From contig BTPP01000002.1 of the NCBI GenBank assembly GCA_037102815.1, positions 5,208,001 through 5,272,000 of the forward strand: a DNA stretch of 64,000 nt, in the 5' to 3' direction. A program made the position numbers and the translations under genes. Positions within the stretch are counted from its first letter, which is position 1; each line of letters begins with the position of its first letter. The notes beneath the pieces are model-generated. The model searched no databases. It was not told the origin of the DNA and saw nothing but the letters and a program-made list of their open reading frames with translations. The stretch comes from Neurospora intermedia. Lineage: Eukaryota; Ascomycota; Sordariomycetes; Sordariales; Sordariaceae. Shown in pieces: positions 10,475-24,633 of the stretch.

Positions 10475-11724
10475 TAGTCCTGTTTTGCTGGCATTGCTCA
10501 TGCTGCTTGCAGACTCACATGTACAATATGCAACGAAAGTCCTGCACGCCTTAATATTTTGAAAGACCTGTAGCTGTATACCGTATCTTCTACCTTTACC
10601 TTGTTTTTCCCCCTCTCTGGCCTCAATGATGCGTTTCTCTTTTCTACAAAGGTGAATCTACGAACCACGTAGCACTGCGGCCTCACCACGTTATGGTTGA
10701 AATTCAACTTGAACTACAGTGTCACTCCCTCGTCATCCACCTTTCCACAATCTCCTTCCCGTAACGGATAATTTCCTACAAGCACGAAGTGCCACGGCCT
10801 ACTTCACCCACTATCATCCGTCATGTTCTGTGGTCTTCCCATACCATTCTGGTCCCGATCGGGGCACAAAGCCAGCACCATAGAGCCACGGGAGGGAAAC
10901 AAGCTACGAAAGAAGCAAAAGAAAGTACAACCAGCTTCAAGTAACCAGTTTCAGTTCAAGGGCAAAACCCCCGAGTACCCAGCAAGGGCATGCAACAGTA
11001 CACGTCCGAAAACTGTAAATAACCAGACCCCACCAACAACTTCCATGGCTACTAAGACAATACCAGCAGTTACTAACAAAGAAATCCCCAGATCACGACG
11101 CCTGAGAATGGCCCGCCGCGTCCTTCACATTTCCACTCCCACTCCCAGCTCCCGCCTAGAGGTAGAGGTACCATGGTAGAAGACGCACCAAAAGAGAAAG
11201 ATCTTCAACCTGATCACCATTCTACTACCGCTACCAAAACAGTATCTCAACAGCCTCCCACAAAAGCTTCCACAACGCCCTTTAACACGGGGAGGAAACC
11301 CCGAATGATGACACCGACACCGACACCGAGAAGAATAAGGAGCGTAACAGTGCGAAGCCACACAGCGACCAGTCCCAGATACAGGTACCGCCATTACGTT
11401 GTGCGGCAGCGGCAGCGGCAGTCGTTACCGAGTACAAGTACAAGTACATTTGAGCAAAGAACCAGAACGACATAGTGGAGAGGCCGCCGCTGCTATCTCA
11501 AGAGTTCCCGCTTCTGTTTCTGTCTCGAGCGTTGTTTACGAGTTCGGGAGGGTTCTACCTACTTGCGACGAGCGCGAGAAGAAGTTGGTAGAAACCGTGA
11601 CATCTATCTGGTATCTTCAATATTGCCAGTCCAGTGTGGGAGTGTTCAAGGGCAGGGAGTGTGCGGGACAAGATCAAAGACATTGGTTGAAGAACAGGCT
11701 ACGACATATGCTCTCACGAATACG

Positions 11725-11751
11725 CCCCCCCCCCCCCCCCCCCCCCCCCCC
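11725..11751. repeat. Homopolymer run of 27 C
   Basis: An uninterrupted C tract, read directly. Length may be uncertain for technical reasons. No gene overlaps it convincingly. Confidence 0.85.
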
Positions 11752-13299
11752 TTCGTTCTTTCCGAACCCGGTCACTAGGATTCCACCTGGCACTTGCACT
11801 TGAGAATGACGCCTGGGAAGGTACAAGGAGAAGAGGAAGGAGAAGCGAGCCTAAAAGGAGCAGTTAAGTAAAACAAGAGCGGAAGCGGAAGACGTCCTTA
11901 CCTGTAAGCTCATGACGAACTCCGGTTTTCAATAGGCAAGTTATCGTGTGTGGCTGCTATCACCAGTATGCGTGGGCAAAGATGGTCGTTATCGAGTTTG
12001 CGACAGCAGAAAAGGACATGGAGATTCAAATATACGGCTTCTTATTCCCATTGCGCCCTTTGCTACCTCTACGTACGTTCCGAATTTGGAGAAACGACTG
12101 TTTAGACCTTTCAATCAGCTGGCAAAAAAGGTTCATCATAGGGCGTTATCGTCAATGTGACTATTCGTAATGCGAAATAAAGACATCTTGCAATGACTTT
12201 ATATATCGGCAGAAATACCAGAGGTCTGTTGGACTCGACGTAATCACTATATTCAGACAAGAACGCTACCTTTCTCAATTTACAAATGGCAGCTTTCATG
12301 TCTAGGTAAGAGGACAAGGATAAAGTGGAGGTAAAAGAAGGGTACCTAGTAAGTAGTACTGGCAGAAATGGCAAGAGAGAAAATGGTTGCAGCGCTATCT
12401 TTTCGTTCAGCTGGACCCCGGGGATGTCAAGTAGTTGTGAGTTACTTTGCTCGAATCTTTGTGATTCTTTCTGAGAAAAAATTGTCACACTTGACCCTTG
12501 CTTGAAATTGTCTATCAAACCGTTGCCTCTCAGTCTTTGTCCATTGCCCTCTGGTATTTTTCTTGCAACCCTCCCTTGTGCTTCCCTTGTGGCCCTTGTT
12601 TATGGAACTTTTCAAGTCAACCTTCCTTTTCCATTCCTTTTCGGTATCGATCGTAGAACCGCAACAACCAAAGTCAAAGTGAAGTGACGCCAACACAAGT
12701 AACTTTTCAGGTTCCCTTTAACCATGTCCCTTTTGTCAGTGAAATACGTTTGTACCCCCTTTTGGAAGCGCCATCCACAGTAAACACCACGCAAAACGAC
12801 AATAAAAGTCAAGATACCGTAAAAGGCAACCTCATCCTGCCGCCGAAATGGGCCAGAAAGAGGTATATTAAAGAGAAACATCGAACTAGAAGGGAAAATG
12901 TTCAAGCAGTGAAATTTTTCAGTAAACCCATTCATCATCAGAATAAAAAAGGCTCCGTAGCTCCCTAACCCCGTCCGACTCGACTAACCAGCCAAACCAA
13001 GTGGTAATCATTGGCGTAATCAACAATCAATCAAGGCAATTCCAACCAAGCCATCTTTGTCCGAGCGTGACCATCCCGATTCCTCTTTTTAGCTGACCAC
13101 ATCAACTTTTGATAGTTCAATCCAGTCATTGTCGACAACGCCAAGGGCTCAGATGATAGTATAAAAATCATTAACACGACACGCTTTCCATCCATCCGCC
13201 CATCCATCCATCCAAAGCCAAATATGTTACAGGAGACTCTTAGGCAGTAGTATCCATCGGACCACCAGAAAAAGAAGCAAGGCACTGGCGACAGGGACA

Positions 13300-14662
13300 C
13301 TATGACTCCGCCTTGGGAGCTTCTTCCACGGGGGCGGTGGTGGGAGGCTCAGAGGCCTCAGTCTCTGGTGCGGCAGGCTCTTCGGTGGGAGCAGACTCCG
13401 GCGCGGCGGGGGTCGGCTCGGGAACAACAGAATCGGCTTCTGGGGCCGGGGCCGGGGCCGGGGCTGGAGCCTCAGTGGGCTCGCTAACGGGCGCAGGCTC
13501 TGGCTCCTGGGTTTGTTCTTGGACGGGTTCGGGCGCGGGTGCCGGAGCCTGCTCAGATGCAGCCTCGGGTGCTGGCGCAGGGGCAGGGGCGGCTTCATCG
13601 ATGGCCATAGGGGTAGGAATTGGCTGCTCTACGGGTGCTGACTGCTGCTGTTCCGGCTGCTGTGGCTCAACAACTTCTGCATAGGGCTCGGTCTTGACGT
13701 TTTCATCTAGGCGGATCTTCTTGTGGCGTCCATTATCCTGAGATTCGAGAGCATCCTTGACGTCCTTCAGCTCAACCTCGAGCTCATCAAGGCGTCTCTT
13801 GAGCATATTCTCCCTCCTGTGACTTTCCTCCAGTTCCTTCTGCAGCTGCTGGTGAGCTTCGCCCATGGCATCGATCTGGGCGCGAAGCTGAGCTTCAAGC
13901 TTGCCGGGCTCTGAAGCTTGTCGAATGTTCTCTTCTGTCTCGAGTTGGTGAAGGCGGCCGCGGTAGAGCTCTTGGATGACCTCCAACTCGCTAACTCGGG
14001 TCTTCAAACTGGCATTGGCAGCGAGGAGCTGCTCGTGGGTTTGTGGCATGTGCTCGCCATTCATGGGCGATGGGGCGCGGCCGGGAGACGCCGTCGGGAC
14101 GCCAAAGCCGGGAATCTGTTGGGCTTGAAATTGGTACTCTAGGCTGTGATCAATGGGAATGTGCGGATTGTATACGTTGGGGGTGCCGGTACGCGAAACG
14201 GGCGAGTTATCGTCGACGGGGTGGCCATTGATGGACTTCTGGGATGCTCTTCGGGCAGCAGCGGCAGGGTTGTTGGGATCCATCATGCCTACTCCTCCGT
14301 TCATGTCGGCGGTGGCAGCTAGGTTCTGCTGCTGTTGCTGTTGTTGCTGCTGTTGCTGAGCACACACAGTTAGTTTGCCGAATGAAGCTTGCCAAGGTCG
14401 GACGGATATGAACGGCTTGCCTTTTTCTGCTTGGCCAAGTCAGGGCGCATGGTCTTGACGCGGTTGCGACTCTTGATGACATCGGTCTTTAGGGAGATTG
14501 GACGTGGACGGCCATGCAGCTTGAGGAAGAGACCACAGGCATTGCAGAGGACCTGGCCCATCTCGTCGCGGCGCCATAGCGGCGTTGTCGAGGTCGCGCA
14601 GTTCTGGCACGTGGGCTGTGTGGTTTCGCGATCATGGTTAGCCATTGTCGCCATGTTTGCTG

Positions 14663-14694
<32 letters not shown>

Positions 14695-15668
14695 GCAGCA
14701 GTTGCGCTGTCGGATAAGAGATGGGAACCTCAATGGTATCGAGAGGGAGAGATAGAAGGCCGATTAGATGCTGGCGATAAGCCAACCTTGATAAATAAAT
14801 GCGGGAATGGAGTGGAAGCGGCTGTAGGTGAATGAGATAGAACGTGGAGGGATGTTGATAAGAACGAAGCACGGAAATGATAAGGAAATTTTTTGACGGG
14901 GCCGCTTCCAGGTTTGGGGGCGCTGCAGCCCAGTAGGTTACCACCAAAGAAGTGGGCTGTTGCGATAACAACCCCGTCGGGCCATGGAGGGGCTTAGATA
15001 AGCAGCCAAAATTCCACCAAAACCCGGCTGTTTGGCCAATGGCAATCGTTGCCATTCTCAGCAAACCCGTGGCCTTGGCTTTTCGTGACGTTGATCCATT
15101 GCCAACCGCCCGATTGTGTCGCAAGACGCGACTGGGATAATGCGATACGCGATAAGGGGGACAGATACAACAACACCAATATGGAGTACACTTACCAAGT
15201 TGCCTCCTGGACCTGGATGCGAGCTAGCAGCTGGAGAGGTGCCTGGAGGAATCATGGGAGGAGCGGCCATGGTCATGGGTCTGCCATCCATTGCAATGTC
15301 AGCAAAGTTGGCGCATCGCGGTTACGTGTCAAACAGAGCCACCAATGCTAATGCGCCTTGTACCACTGCTTCTTCTTCGACATCTGTGAACCCAATTGAC
15401 TGAAGACTAACCTAGGTTGTGGTGATGTGACTGCCGCCGGCGTATTGTTGTTGTTGTTATTGTTGTTGTTCGTGGGGGCAGTGCTGGTAGTAGTGGTGGT
15501 GGTGGCAATGGATGCGATACCGGGCAACATATGCGACATGTTTTGAGGCGCCGAGGCCTGGGTCGACGTCGAGCTCGGTCGGGATATGGGTTCGGGTTCA
15601 AGCGTGGTCGGCACTGGCAAGGATGGCGATGCCGCCGCGGGCTGCTGTTGCGTCGTGGGATCCTCCAT
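13300..15668 (-). CDS. asd-4: GATA zinc-finger transcription factor with coiled coil, ASD-4 / AreB type
   Basis: Binds GATA sites; in Neurospora ASD-4 is needed for ascus and ascospore development, and AreB homologues repress nitrogen-catabolic genes. The GATA finger is [16 protein letters not shown]...[12 protein letters not shown], a canonical Cx2C-x18-Cx2C. After the finger come a polyglutamine run, a leucine-rich coiled coil (about 13930-13730) and a Pro/Ala/Glu-rich tail. Two starts are supported. The short form begins at ATG 14654: exons 14654-14421 and 14355-13300, 429 residues, near the published ASD-4 size as I recall it. The long form has exons 15668-15412, 15280-15196, 14615-14421 and 14355-13300, 530 residues; its introns close in phase with GTTAGT and GTAAGT donors, and it skips the short-form start, which lies inside its third intron. 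The last intron (14420-14356) uses a GC donor. Confidence 0.88.
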
Positions 15669-18438
<2,770 letters not shown>

Positions 18439-19090
18439 GCTGGTATGATTGGCGCAATCCAAAATATGGGAGCGGTGGAGGTGGAAATGGACGTGAGGAA
18501 GACGATAATGAAGAGAAAGAGAAAGGATCCTGGAATCCCATGATACCCATACTTCAGCAGACGATTGAGATTTCTTCTGCTCCGGGATCCAAGGGTGATC
18601 TGGTTGCTAAATTTCACCAAAGCCTTTGTCAAATGTGTTATCGAGCAAAATCATTCGTCCAGAAAACATGTTGGTTCTTGAATTTGTCGACATTTCGAAA
18701 CCCAAGGCCAGAAACAAAACCCGATGACGATCGCGAATAAAGTCCGATGTGGCAGATCCGCACCACAACCGGGCTGCTCCACCCCGGCGGATCGCAAACC
18801 AGGGGCATCACAAGGCGGGCCGAGGCAGTTGCATCATTGGAGCGGGATCCGGCAACGAATGCGGGGGAGAGTGGGGGCGGCCATTGGTCGGTGGCAGGGT
18901 TGGTGGGAGAGGCTCAATGACAGAGTGACAACACCCCTTTCCCCGGGTCCAATGGATAAGAAATGTTTCCGATGTCGCAACTGATTTAAACTTGCTGCCC
19001 CTTTCCTTCTTTCACTTCTTCAAGTTACCTTGACACTCATCCAGTGAACTGGCCTCAGTTACACACAACACACACAAACACAACGCCAAG
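18439..19090. other. Intergenic region upstream of the MDR oxidoreductase
   Basis: Contains the 3' flank of krr1 and the promoter side of the oxidoreductase. The last 60 bases are CA-rich (ACACACAACACACACAAACA), typical of a Neurospora 5' UTR. No other feature is seen. Confidence 0.6.
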
Positions 19091-20320
19091 ATGCCTCTCC
19101 AACTGACCGTCAAGAAAATCGACGGTAAACCCGGCCAGGTTTACTACCCGTAAGTGTGTTGTTTCTCCCCCTCACATTCATCTCCCCTTTCTTTTCCCCC
19201 ATACATATCCCCGTTACCACCAACCAACTCACTCCCACCATCCTCCCCGCATGACTAACCCTCGGCCTCCTCCTCTAGCCTCCAACTAAACACCATCCCC
19301 AAACCGACCCCCGGCCCCGGCGAGCTTCTCATCCGCCTCCGGTCCTGCGCCCTCAACCACCGCGACCTCTTCATCCGCCAACACCTCTACCCCGGCATCT
19401 CCTTTGAGCAACCTTTTCTCGCCGACGGCTACGGCGTAGTCGAGTCCACTGGCCCTTCCGTCTCCCCTGCCGCTTCTCAACTCGTCGGCAAACCCGTCCT
19501 CATCACCCCCAGCCGCGGATGGATTTCCTCTCCCGACGGGCCCGACGACCCCAACCAGCCCTGGACGGTCATTGGCTCATCTCAGCTGACCGACGCCGGC
19601 ACGGGGCAAGAGTACATTGTTGTTCCCGAGGCGGAGGCAGTGCCCGCGCCAGAGCATTTAAGCGCTGCTGAGGGGGCGGCCCTCCCGCTCGTGGGACTAA
19701 CGGGGTGGAGAGCGTTGGTGACCAAGGCGCAGGCCAAACCGGGACAGAATATCCTCGTGACGGGAATTGGGGGTGGTGTGGCTTTGCAGATGTTGCAGTT
19801 TGCGGTGGCCATGGGGTGTAATGTCTTTGTGACGTCTGGTAACGCGGAGAAAATCGAAAAGGCAAAGAAAATGGGAGCCAAGGGGGGCGTCATTTACAAG
19901 GAAAAGGATTGGGATAAGCAGTTGATGAAACAGTTGCCGAAGGACAGGCCGTATCTGGATGCGGTGGTGGATGGTGCTGGTGGGGACGTGGTGGCGAGGA
20001 GTGTCAAGCTTTTGAAGTCGGGGGGAGTGATTAGTAGTTATGGCATGACGGTTTCGCCTAAGATGGATTGGTTGATGCAGGCGGTGCTGAAGAATGTGGA
20101 GTTGAAGGGGTCGACTATGGGGAGCAGAAAGGAGTTTGAGGACATGGTGGCGTTTGTGAGAGAGAAGGGGATCAGGCCGGTGGTGAGTAAGGTGGTGAAG
20201 GGACTGGATGATTTGAAGGGGATTGATGAGTTGTTTGAGGAGATGAAGGAGGGGAAGCAGTTTGGCAAGTTGGTGGTTTTGATTGATGCGAAGGAGGACC
20301 AGGACAAGAGTAAGTTGTGA
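19091..20320 (+). CDS. MDR-family NAD(P)-dependent dehydrogenase / quinone-oxidoreductase-like protein
   Basis: Exons 19091-19149 and 19279-20320 encode 366 residues. The GroES-like N-terminal half contains CALNHRDLFIRQ and ADGYGVVESTG. The Rossmann half has the nucleotide motif VTGIGGGVALQMLQFA (AXGGVG-like) and VVDGAGGDVVARS. This is the medium-chain dehydrogenase/reductase superfamily, probably cytosolic. The GHExxG zinc-site motif of classic alcohol dehydrogenases is not present (the corresponding stretch reads ADGYGVV), so it is probably a zinc-free quinone or enone reductase type. The substrate cannot be told from sequence. The first exon is a short 19-codon leader ending at a GTAAGT donor. 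Codon use shifts from C-rich to G-rich third positions across exon 2, without a break in frame. Confidence 0.85.
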
Positions 20321-20588
20321 ACATTTCTGGCGCTGGGAGAAAACGATGTGAGGAGGTTATAACTGATCATACCTAGTCTCAGTAGAGCACTAAAAGCATT
20401 GAGAAAAAGGAGCGATATCTTCCAATGTCAATAACCATTGAGCAAAAGGAGAACTCCCGGACGGTGTCTTGTGACAACCTACCTACATACATAGAACACC
20501 AACAAAAAGAGAGAAAAAATCAAGAAAATTGCGACCAGAAAAAAAAGACAAAAAGAAGAAGACCCATCTCACCAGAACACCTCCCATT

Positions 20589-20676
20589 TGGACGAGCTGG
20601 GAATCGAACCCAGGACCTTTCGCATGCTCAGAATAAACATGCTAAGCGAACGCTCTACCAACTGAGCCACACGCCC
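20589..20676 (-). tRNA. tRNA-Ala(AGC), intron-containing, copy 1
   Basis: The minus strand reads GGGCGTGTGGCTCAGTTGGT at the 5' end, with anticodon arm TTCGC/TTAGCA...T/GCGAA. A 15-nt intron follows position 37. The T-arm is CTGGG TTCGATT CCCAG and the 3' end CTCGTCC-A. The mature length is 73 nt. One acceptor mismatch (T6-T67) is shared with the second copy. It lies in tandem 51 bp from that copy. Confidence 0.93.
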
Positions 20677-20726
20677 TCCGCGGAGAAAAGTGGAGATATG
20701 GGTGAAGGTGAAGGTGATTTGGGAAG

Positions 20727-20817
20727 TGGACGAGCTGGGAATCGAACCCAGGACCTTTCGCATACAGGTGTAAATGAGTATGCTAAGCGAACGCTCTACC
20801 AACTGAGCCACACGCCC
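20727..20817 (-). tRNA. tRNA-Ala(AGC), intron-containing, copy 2
   Basis: The mature sequence is identical to the neighbouring copy, but the intron after position 37 is 18 nt and unrelated in sequence (TACTCATTTACACCTGTA). This fits a duplicated tRNA gene whose intron has drifted while the mature part is conserved. Confidence 0.93.
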
Positions 20818-21776
20818 CTTTGTTATTGTTTGTTGGAGATGGGGCTTGGCTGAAGGGTTGATTACTGGAGTGTGGGTGGTGGTGAATATCGATGTTTAGA
20901 AGGGAGAGAGATTGGGGTTGGGGTTGGGGTATGTACCTGATTATCGCGGGCACAACGGAAGGGTGCATGACGTGGGTCGTTGCTAGTGGATGAAATTGAT
21001 TTATTGGAAGTTGCGAGTTTGCTGGATTGTGGAAAAGCTGCGCAGTGATTGTGTTATCGTCGAGTGTCTGGGGAGTGGAGTAGCTTGTGGTTGTGTTGGT
21101 GAGGTTTGCTTCTTCGATCTTTACCGAGACTGAGGGTTTGAAACTGGTGGCCAGTTCATTGCGATTTTCTTTGGGATCAGAAATTGGAGGGGAACCTCGT
21201 GGGCTGCTATTGGCGTTCTCGTCGTTGGTGTGCAAATATCAAATGGGGAAGAATGTGCAAAGGCGTGCGCAATGGGATCCATTTGGGAAAGGGTGTCGGT
21301 TTGATGATCCAACACTTTCCTTGTTCTCGGCCTCCTGGACGGGTGCCTTACAGTCGGCCAAACGCAAGTGAAATGGTCAGACAAAAACAAAATAGGAAGG
21401 AATCCGATGTGTTGTGGTACCGGTGTGAGTCTTCCCGCCGTTTATGTTGGCACTTGGAGGGAATGGCAGGTACGATGCGGCAGGCGTTTGGCCTCTATAT
21501 GAACTTTCCCTGGTCCTGGCCAGTTTTGCGCCATCTGTCTTCTTTCATCGTCTGTTATTCTTCGCCACCATTGTTTGTTCTTCGGTTTACCGCTCAACAC
21601 CTGTAAAGCCATTCATTCTTTTTTTTGGGCCGCCTGAGCATCCAGCCTGTCTCTCGATCACGTCCTCCCCACAACCTTGACATCAACGACAATATCTCGA
21701 CCGCTCTTGCCCAACTTCGCTTATCAGCAACTGATTTTACGCATCGCATCGTTTTCTACGCGAGCCCAAAGCCGCC
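20818..21776. other. Intergenic upstream of a cysteine-rich protein gene
   Basis: About 960 bp with no convincing coding structure on either strand. It separates the tRNA-Ala pair from the next gene and includes that gene's promoter. Confidence 0.55.
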
Positions 21777-22958
21777 ATGCCGTTCAAGGAGCGTTCATTC
21801 CCCCCAGGCTGGCATCCAATGGATGACATCGAGGTCTGGTCCGTCGAGGAGCAACGCGGACTCAGGCAGCTGTGCAGCGAGCTCAACATTGGACTTCATG
21901 TTGTGGAGGATATACCAAAAGATTCGGTCGAACTTGTAAATGAGCTGATGAAACACCTCGATCTGCCCTACCGCGATGTGAGTTCGTGTCGGGTACACCA
22001 CATGAAAAATCAAAACCATTACGACGAATATCTGAGTGAAGCAAAGAAATACAACTATACTCTGCTGGACGCCGAAAGATATGGAACAACCAGCAATCCA
22101 TCGTGCGTGACGACGCTTTTTAAGCTCGGGGTGCCGGCGGAGGGCACGAGTAAATGGGGCGTACGTATTGGTTTGAAGGGCTGTAGTTGTTTGTGTCGCT
22201 TCCGGCAGGTGAGTCTCTGCCGTGGTTTATCCCTTTGAACAGAATTTCTGACCAGATGTGCCGATCATAGGGCCAACGTATGTACGATTACTGCAAACAT
22301 ATCATATGTGAGTCCCCCCCCCTCCCTCTCCCAACCAGTCGGAGAAGCGAGCGAACATCCTGTCTCAGAAAAACCTGGCACTCACATGTTTAGCTGAACA
22401 GATGTTCTTCGATTTATCCTCAATTGTCCCAAAGAACTCCCCTTCCGTGATGCCTTCACTCGACTGGAATACGATAGCATTTTCGCCCATTCTTACCCAG
22501 CTCAGGCCCTCCGGAACGCCGAATCTCCCAATGAAGACTGGCGCAAAGTCTTAGACAGGATCCCAAGCGAAGCCAAAGTGATCATCTATACCCCCAAAGA
22601 AGACAAACTGCTGGTCTGCGTCAACTGCTTCCGGCCGATAAACGGCGGCAATTGCGCTCAGCCCTGCCTTGGCTGTGGGAACTTGGTCCATCAAGACTGT
22701 TGCAATAAGGGTACGCCTACGATTGGCTTTATAAGGTTGCGACACCCCAAACCTGATGCGGAAAAATGTGCCGTGTGTAAGCAAAAGCAGAAGTGGAAAA
22801 AGTGGACCAAGCCACAAGAACGGCCACTGCCAGGGGACCACGAAGCAAGCGAAGAGGAGATGAAGGATGAATCTTTGAAATCGAAATTAGTGAGAATCAA
22901 ATACCTGAAAGACGGAAAATGTTATAAATTCGAGGCGGAAGAAGAAAGTTCGACATGA
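21777..22958 (+). CDS. Cysteine-rich zinc-finger-like protein, paralogue 1 of a local pair
   Basis: Exons 21777-22208, 22271-22307 and 22402-22958 encode 341 residues; phases close (intron 1 phase 0, intron 2 phase 1). The family is not recognised. The N-terminal part starts MPFKERSFPPGW and has a DDIEVWSVEEQRGL segment. The middle has a short Cys cluster (GCSCLCRFRQ) just before intron 1. The C-terminal third is a treble-clef-like module: CVNC, CAQPCLGC, HQDCC, then CAVC after about 25 residues, consistent with a PHD/RING-like zinc site. The tail is acidic and basic. The gene at 30391-31725 shares the layout, the intron positions relative to the Cys cluster, the intron phases, and the CPK/CPR motif after intron 2, so the two are probably diverged paralogues. 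Function is unknown; a nuclear or protein-binding role is only an inference. Confidence 0.75.
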
Positions 22959-23274
22959 GCACCAACGGCGAAACGGAATAAGGGATGACGCACAATAAGC
23001 GGATATAACATGGCTGGTTTTGGTATTTGGGTATTTTCATTTTTCCTGTCACATTTAGATAATCAGCGAAACAAGCTACAGTTTAAAAAGACAGCCAGGC
23101 TTCTCCAGGCACGCCACCGATATGTAACAAACACTGTCCGACTCCTTCCAAAATCTGGTCCCATCCCTGTGACTTTCGGCACTCAGAGCGTCGGACGCGC
23201 AATAATGTTTGTTACGTTCTGACTCAACCATCTACAAACGTGCAGGCAATTAACCAAGACGGAGCTTCAGCGTC
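22959..23274. other. Intergenic between convergent genes
   Basis: About 315 bp separating the 3' ends of the cysteine-rich gene and the metallo-beta-lactamase gene. No element was recognised. Confidence 0.6.
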
Positions 23275-24422
23275 TCATAACTTCCACCCTCCCGGCATCT
23301 TCAAAGGCACCTTCAGCATCCCATTCCTTGGCATCCGCCCCGCCCGTACGTTAACCTGTAGCGCCTGGTGCAAGAGTTTCGGCTCCGCCAGTCCCGAGTC
23401 GCGCTCCTGTCTCCAGTTGACGAACTGGTCTTTTGTTGTTCCCTCTTTCAGGTGCTTGTTCAGCCGCTTTTGGTCGGCGACGGTGGTGTAGGGCTGAGGA
23501 AAGCGAGAGTCGGCGGAAGGGTAATCATGGCCTGTGTAGATCCTGTAATGGGCGGGTAGGGAGAAGAGGGTTTGGACTGAGTTGTATCTGTGGGGAGGGG
23601 AAGGGGTTTGTTAGTTTAGAGGTAGTGTCAGGGGGTTGAGGTTAACAATCGTGAAGAGAAAAAGAAAAGAGTAAGAAACAAAAAAATATATATAAAAACT
23701 TACAATGCATGTGCATCACCCCCAGGAAAGTCACACCGCGCAGACCCAATTTCGGGATCAAAGAGGGAATCGCCGCAGAAGAGATTCGCTGTCCGTCCGT
23801 TTTTTCCGGTTAGTTCTATCGTCAGAATCAACCACCCCTACCTATCCAGGTACACAACCCAAAAAAAACATAAAAAAAACTTACACCCAACCATATACCC
23901 AACATGATCCGGCGTATGCCCCGGCAAATGCTTCACCTTAACTTTCAAGTCACCCACACGAAACTCCTCGTCATCCTCAAACACCCTATCAAACACCCCC
24001 TCCCATTCCTCCCTGGGAATCCCGTAACTTTCCGCAACCCTTTCTTGGACTTGCACGATCCTTTTGCCTATGCAAATCTCGGGCTTTTTGATACCCCCGT
24101 TCTTCTTCTCCTCCTTATTATCATCGTCACTAGAGGTAGCCAGTCGTGTTTGCAGATAGCGAGAAGCAGTGAGGTGGTCGGCGTGTACGTGAGTTTCGAG
24201 GATTTTCACAACCTTGTAGTTGTGCGAACGGATGAGGGAGAGTAGGGAGTCGGCGGTGGTGGTGGAGATACGGGAGGTGGCGGGGTCGAAGTCGAGGACG
24301 GAGTCGATTACCGCGGCGTGGAGGGTGGAGGGGCAGGCGACGAGGTAGGTGAATGTTGAGGTTGTAGGGTCGAAGAGGGGGTGGATTTGGGGTTCGAAAT
24401 CTAGAGGGGTTGGTGAGGACAT
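23275..24422 (-). CDS. Metallo-beta-lactamase-fold protein, persulfide dioxygenase / Blh-like
   Basis: Exons 24422-23885, 23788-23704 and 23587-23275 give 311 residues; phases close with GTAAGT donors. Metal ligands are visible: THVHADH (H78, H80, D82, H83), LPGHTPDHVGY, FCGDSLFDPEIGSARCDFPG with the bridging Asp, and YTGHDYP at the C-terminal ligand. The insertion of an acidic/lysine linker after the first motif is unusual but in frame. Family members (ETHE1/PDO and bacterial Blh) oxidise glutathione persulfide to sulfite using mononuclear iron; some relatives are glyoxalase II. The motif DFDPATSRISTTTADSL matches the Blh/PDO side more than glyoxalase II. No obvious targeting peptide is seen. 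It is transcribed away from a YeeE/YedE transporter gene 4.5 kb distant, a pairing known from bacteria. Confidence 0.85.
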
Positions 24423-24633
24423 TTGTGCAGGATGGGTGGGTTGGATGAGTCTGTATGGATGGAGATGTTGCCTTGTGCGTGGTGATTGTGTGGTTGGTGA
24501 ACTATCGCACGGGTTTCTTTATATCGTTTGAGGACGGACGGTTGGGTCAAGAGGTAGCAGTTTCCAGTACCCAGACGTCATCCATTTCGTGTCAGATGTT
24601 GTTGACCCTTTTGGTGGCGCATACATGATCGAG
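24423..24633. promoter_or_regulatory. Presumed promoter of the metallo-beta-lactamase gene
   Basis: About 210 bp upstream of the ATG at 24422, before the decayed repeat array begins. On the minus strand it includes a run of short C/T-rich tracts. Assigned by position only; no motif was proven. Confidence 0.3.

Larger units (their letters stand above)
8908..13299. other. Long gene-poor stretch
   Basis: About 4.4 kb with many short frames but no splice-consistent gene. It holds repeat copy 3 (9763-9794), a MITE (10161-10474), a run of 27 C (11725-11751) and simple-sequence tracts near 11310-11460 (ACACCG and GTACAA types). The last part is the 3' flank of asd-4. Confidence 0.6.
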
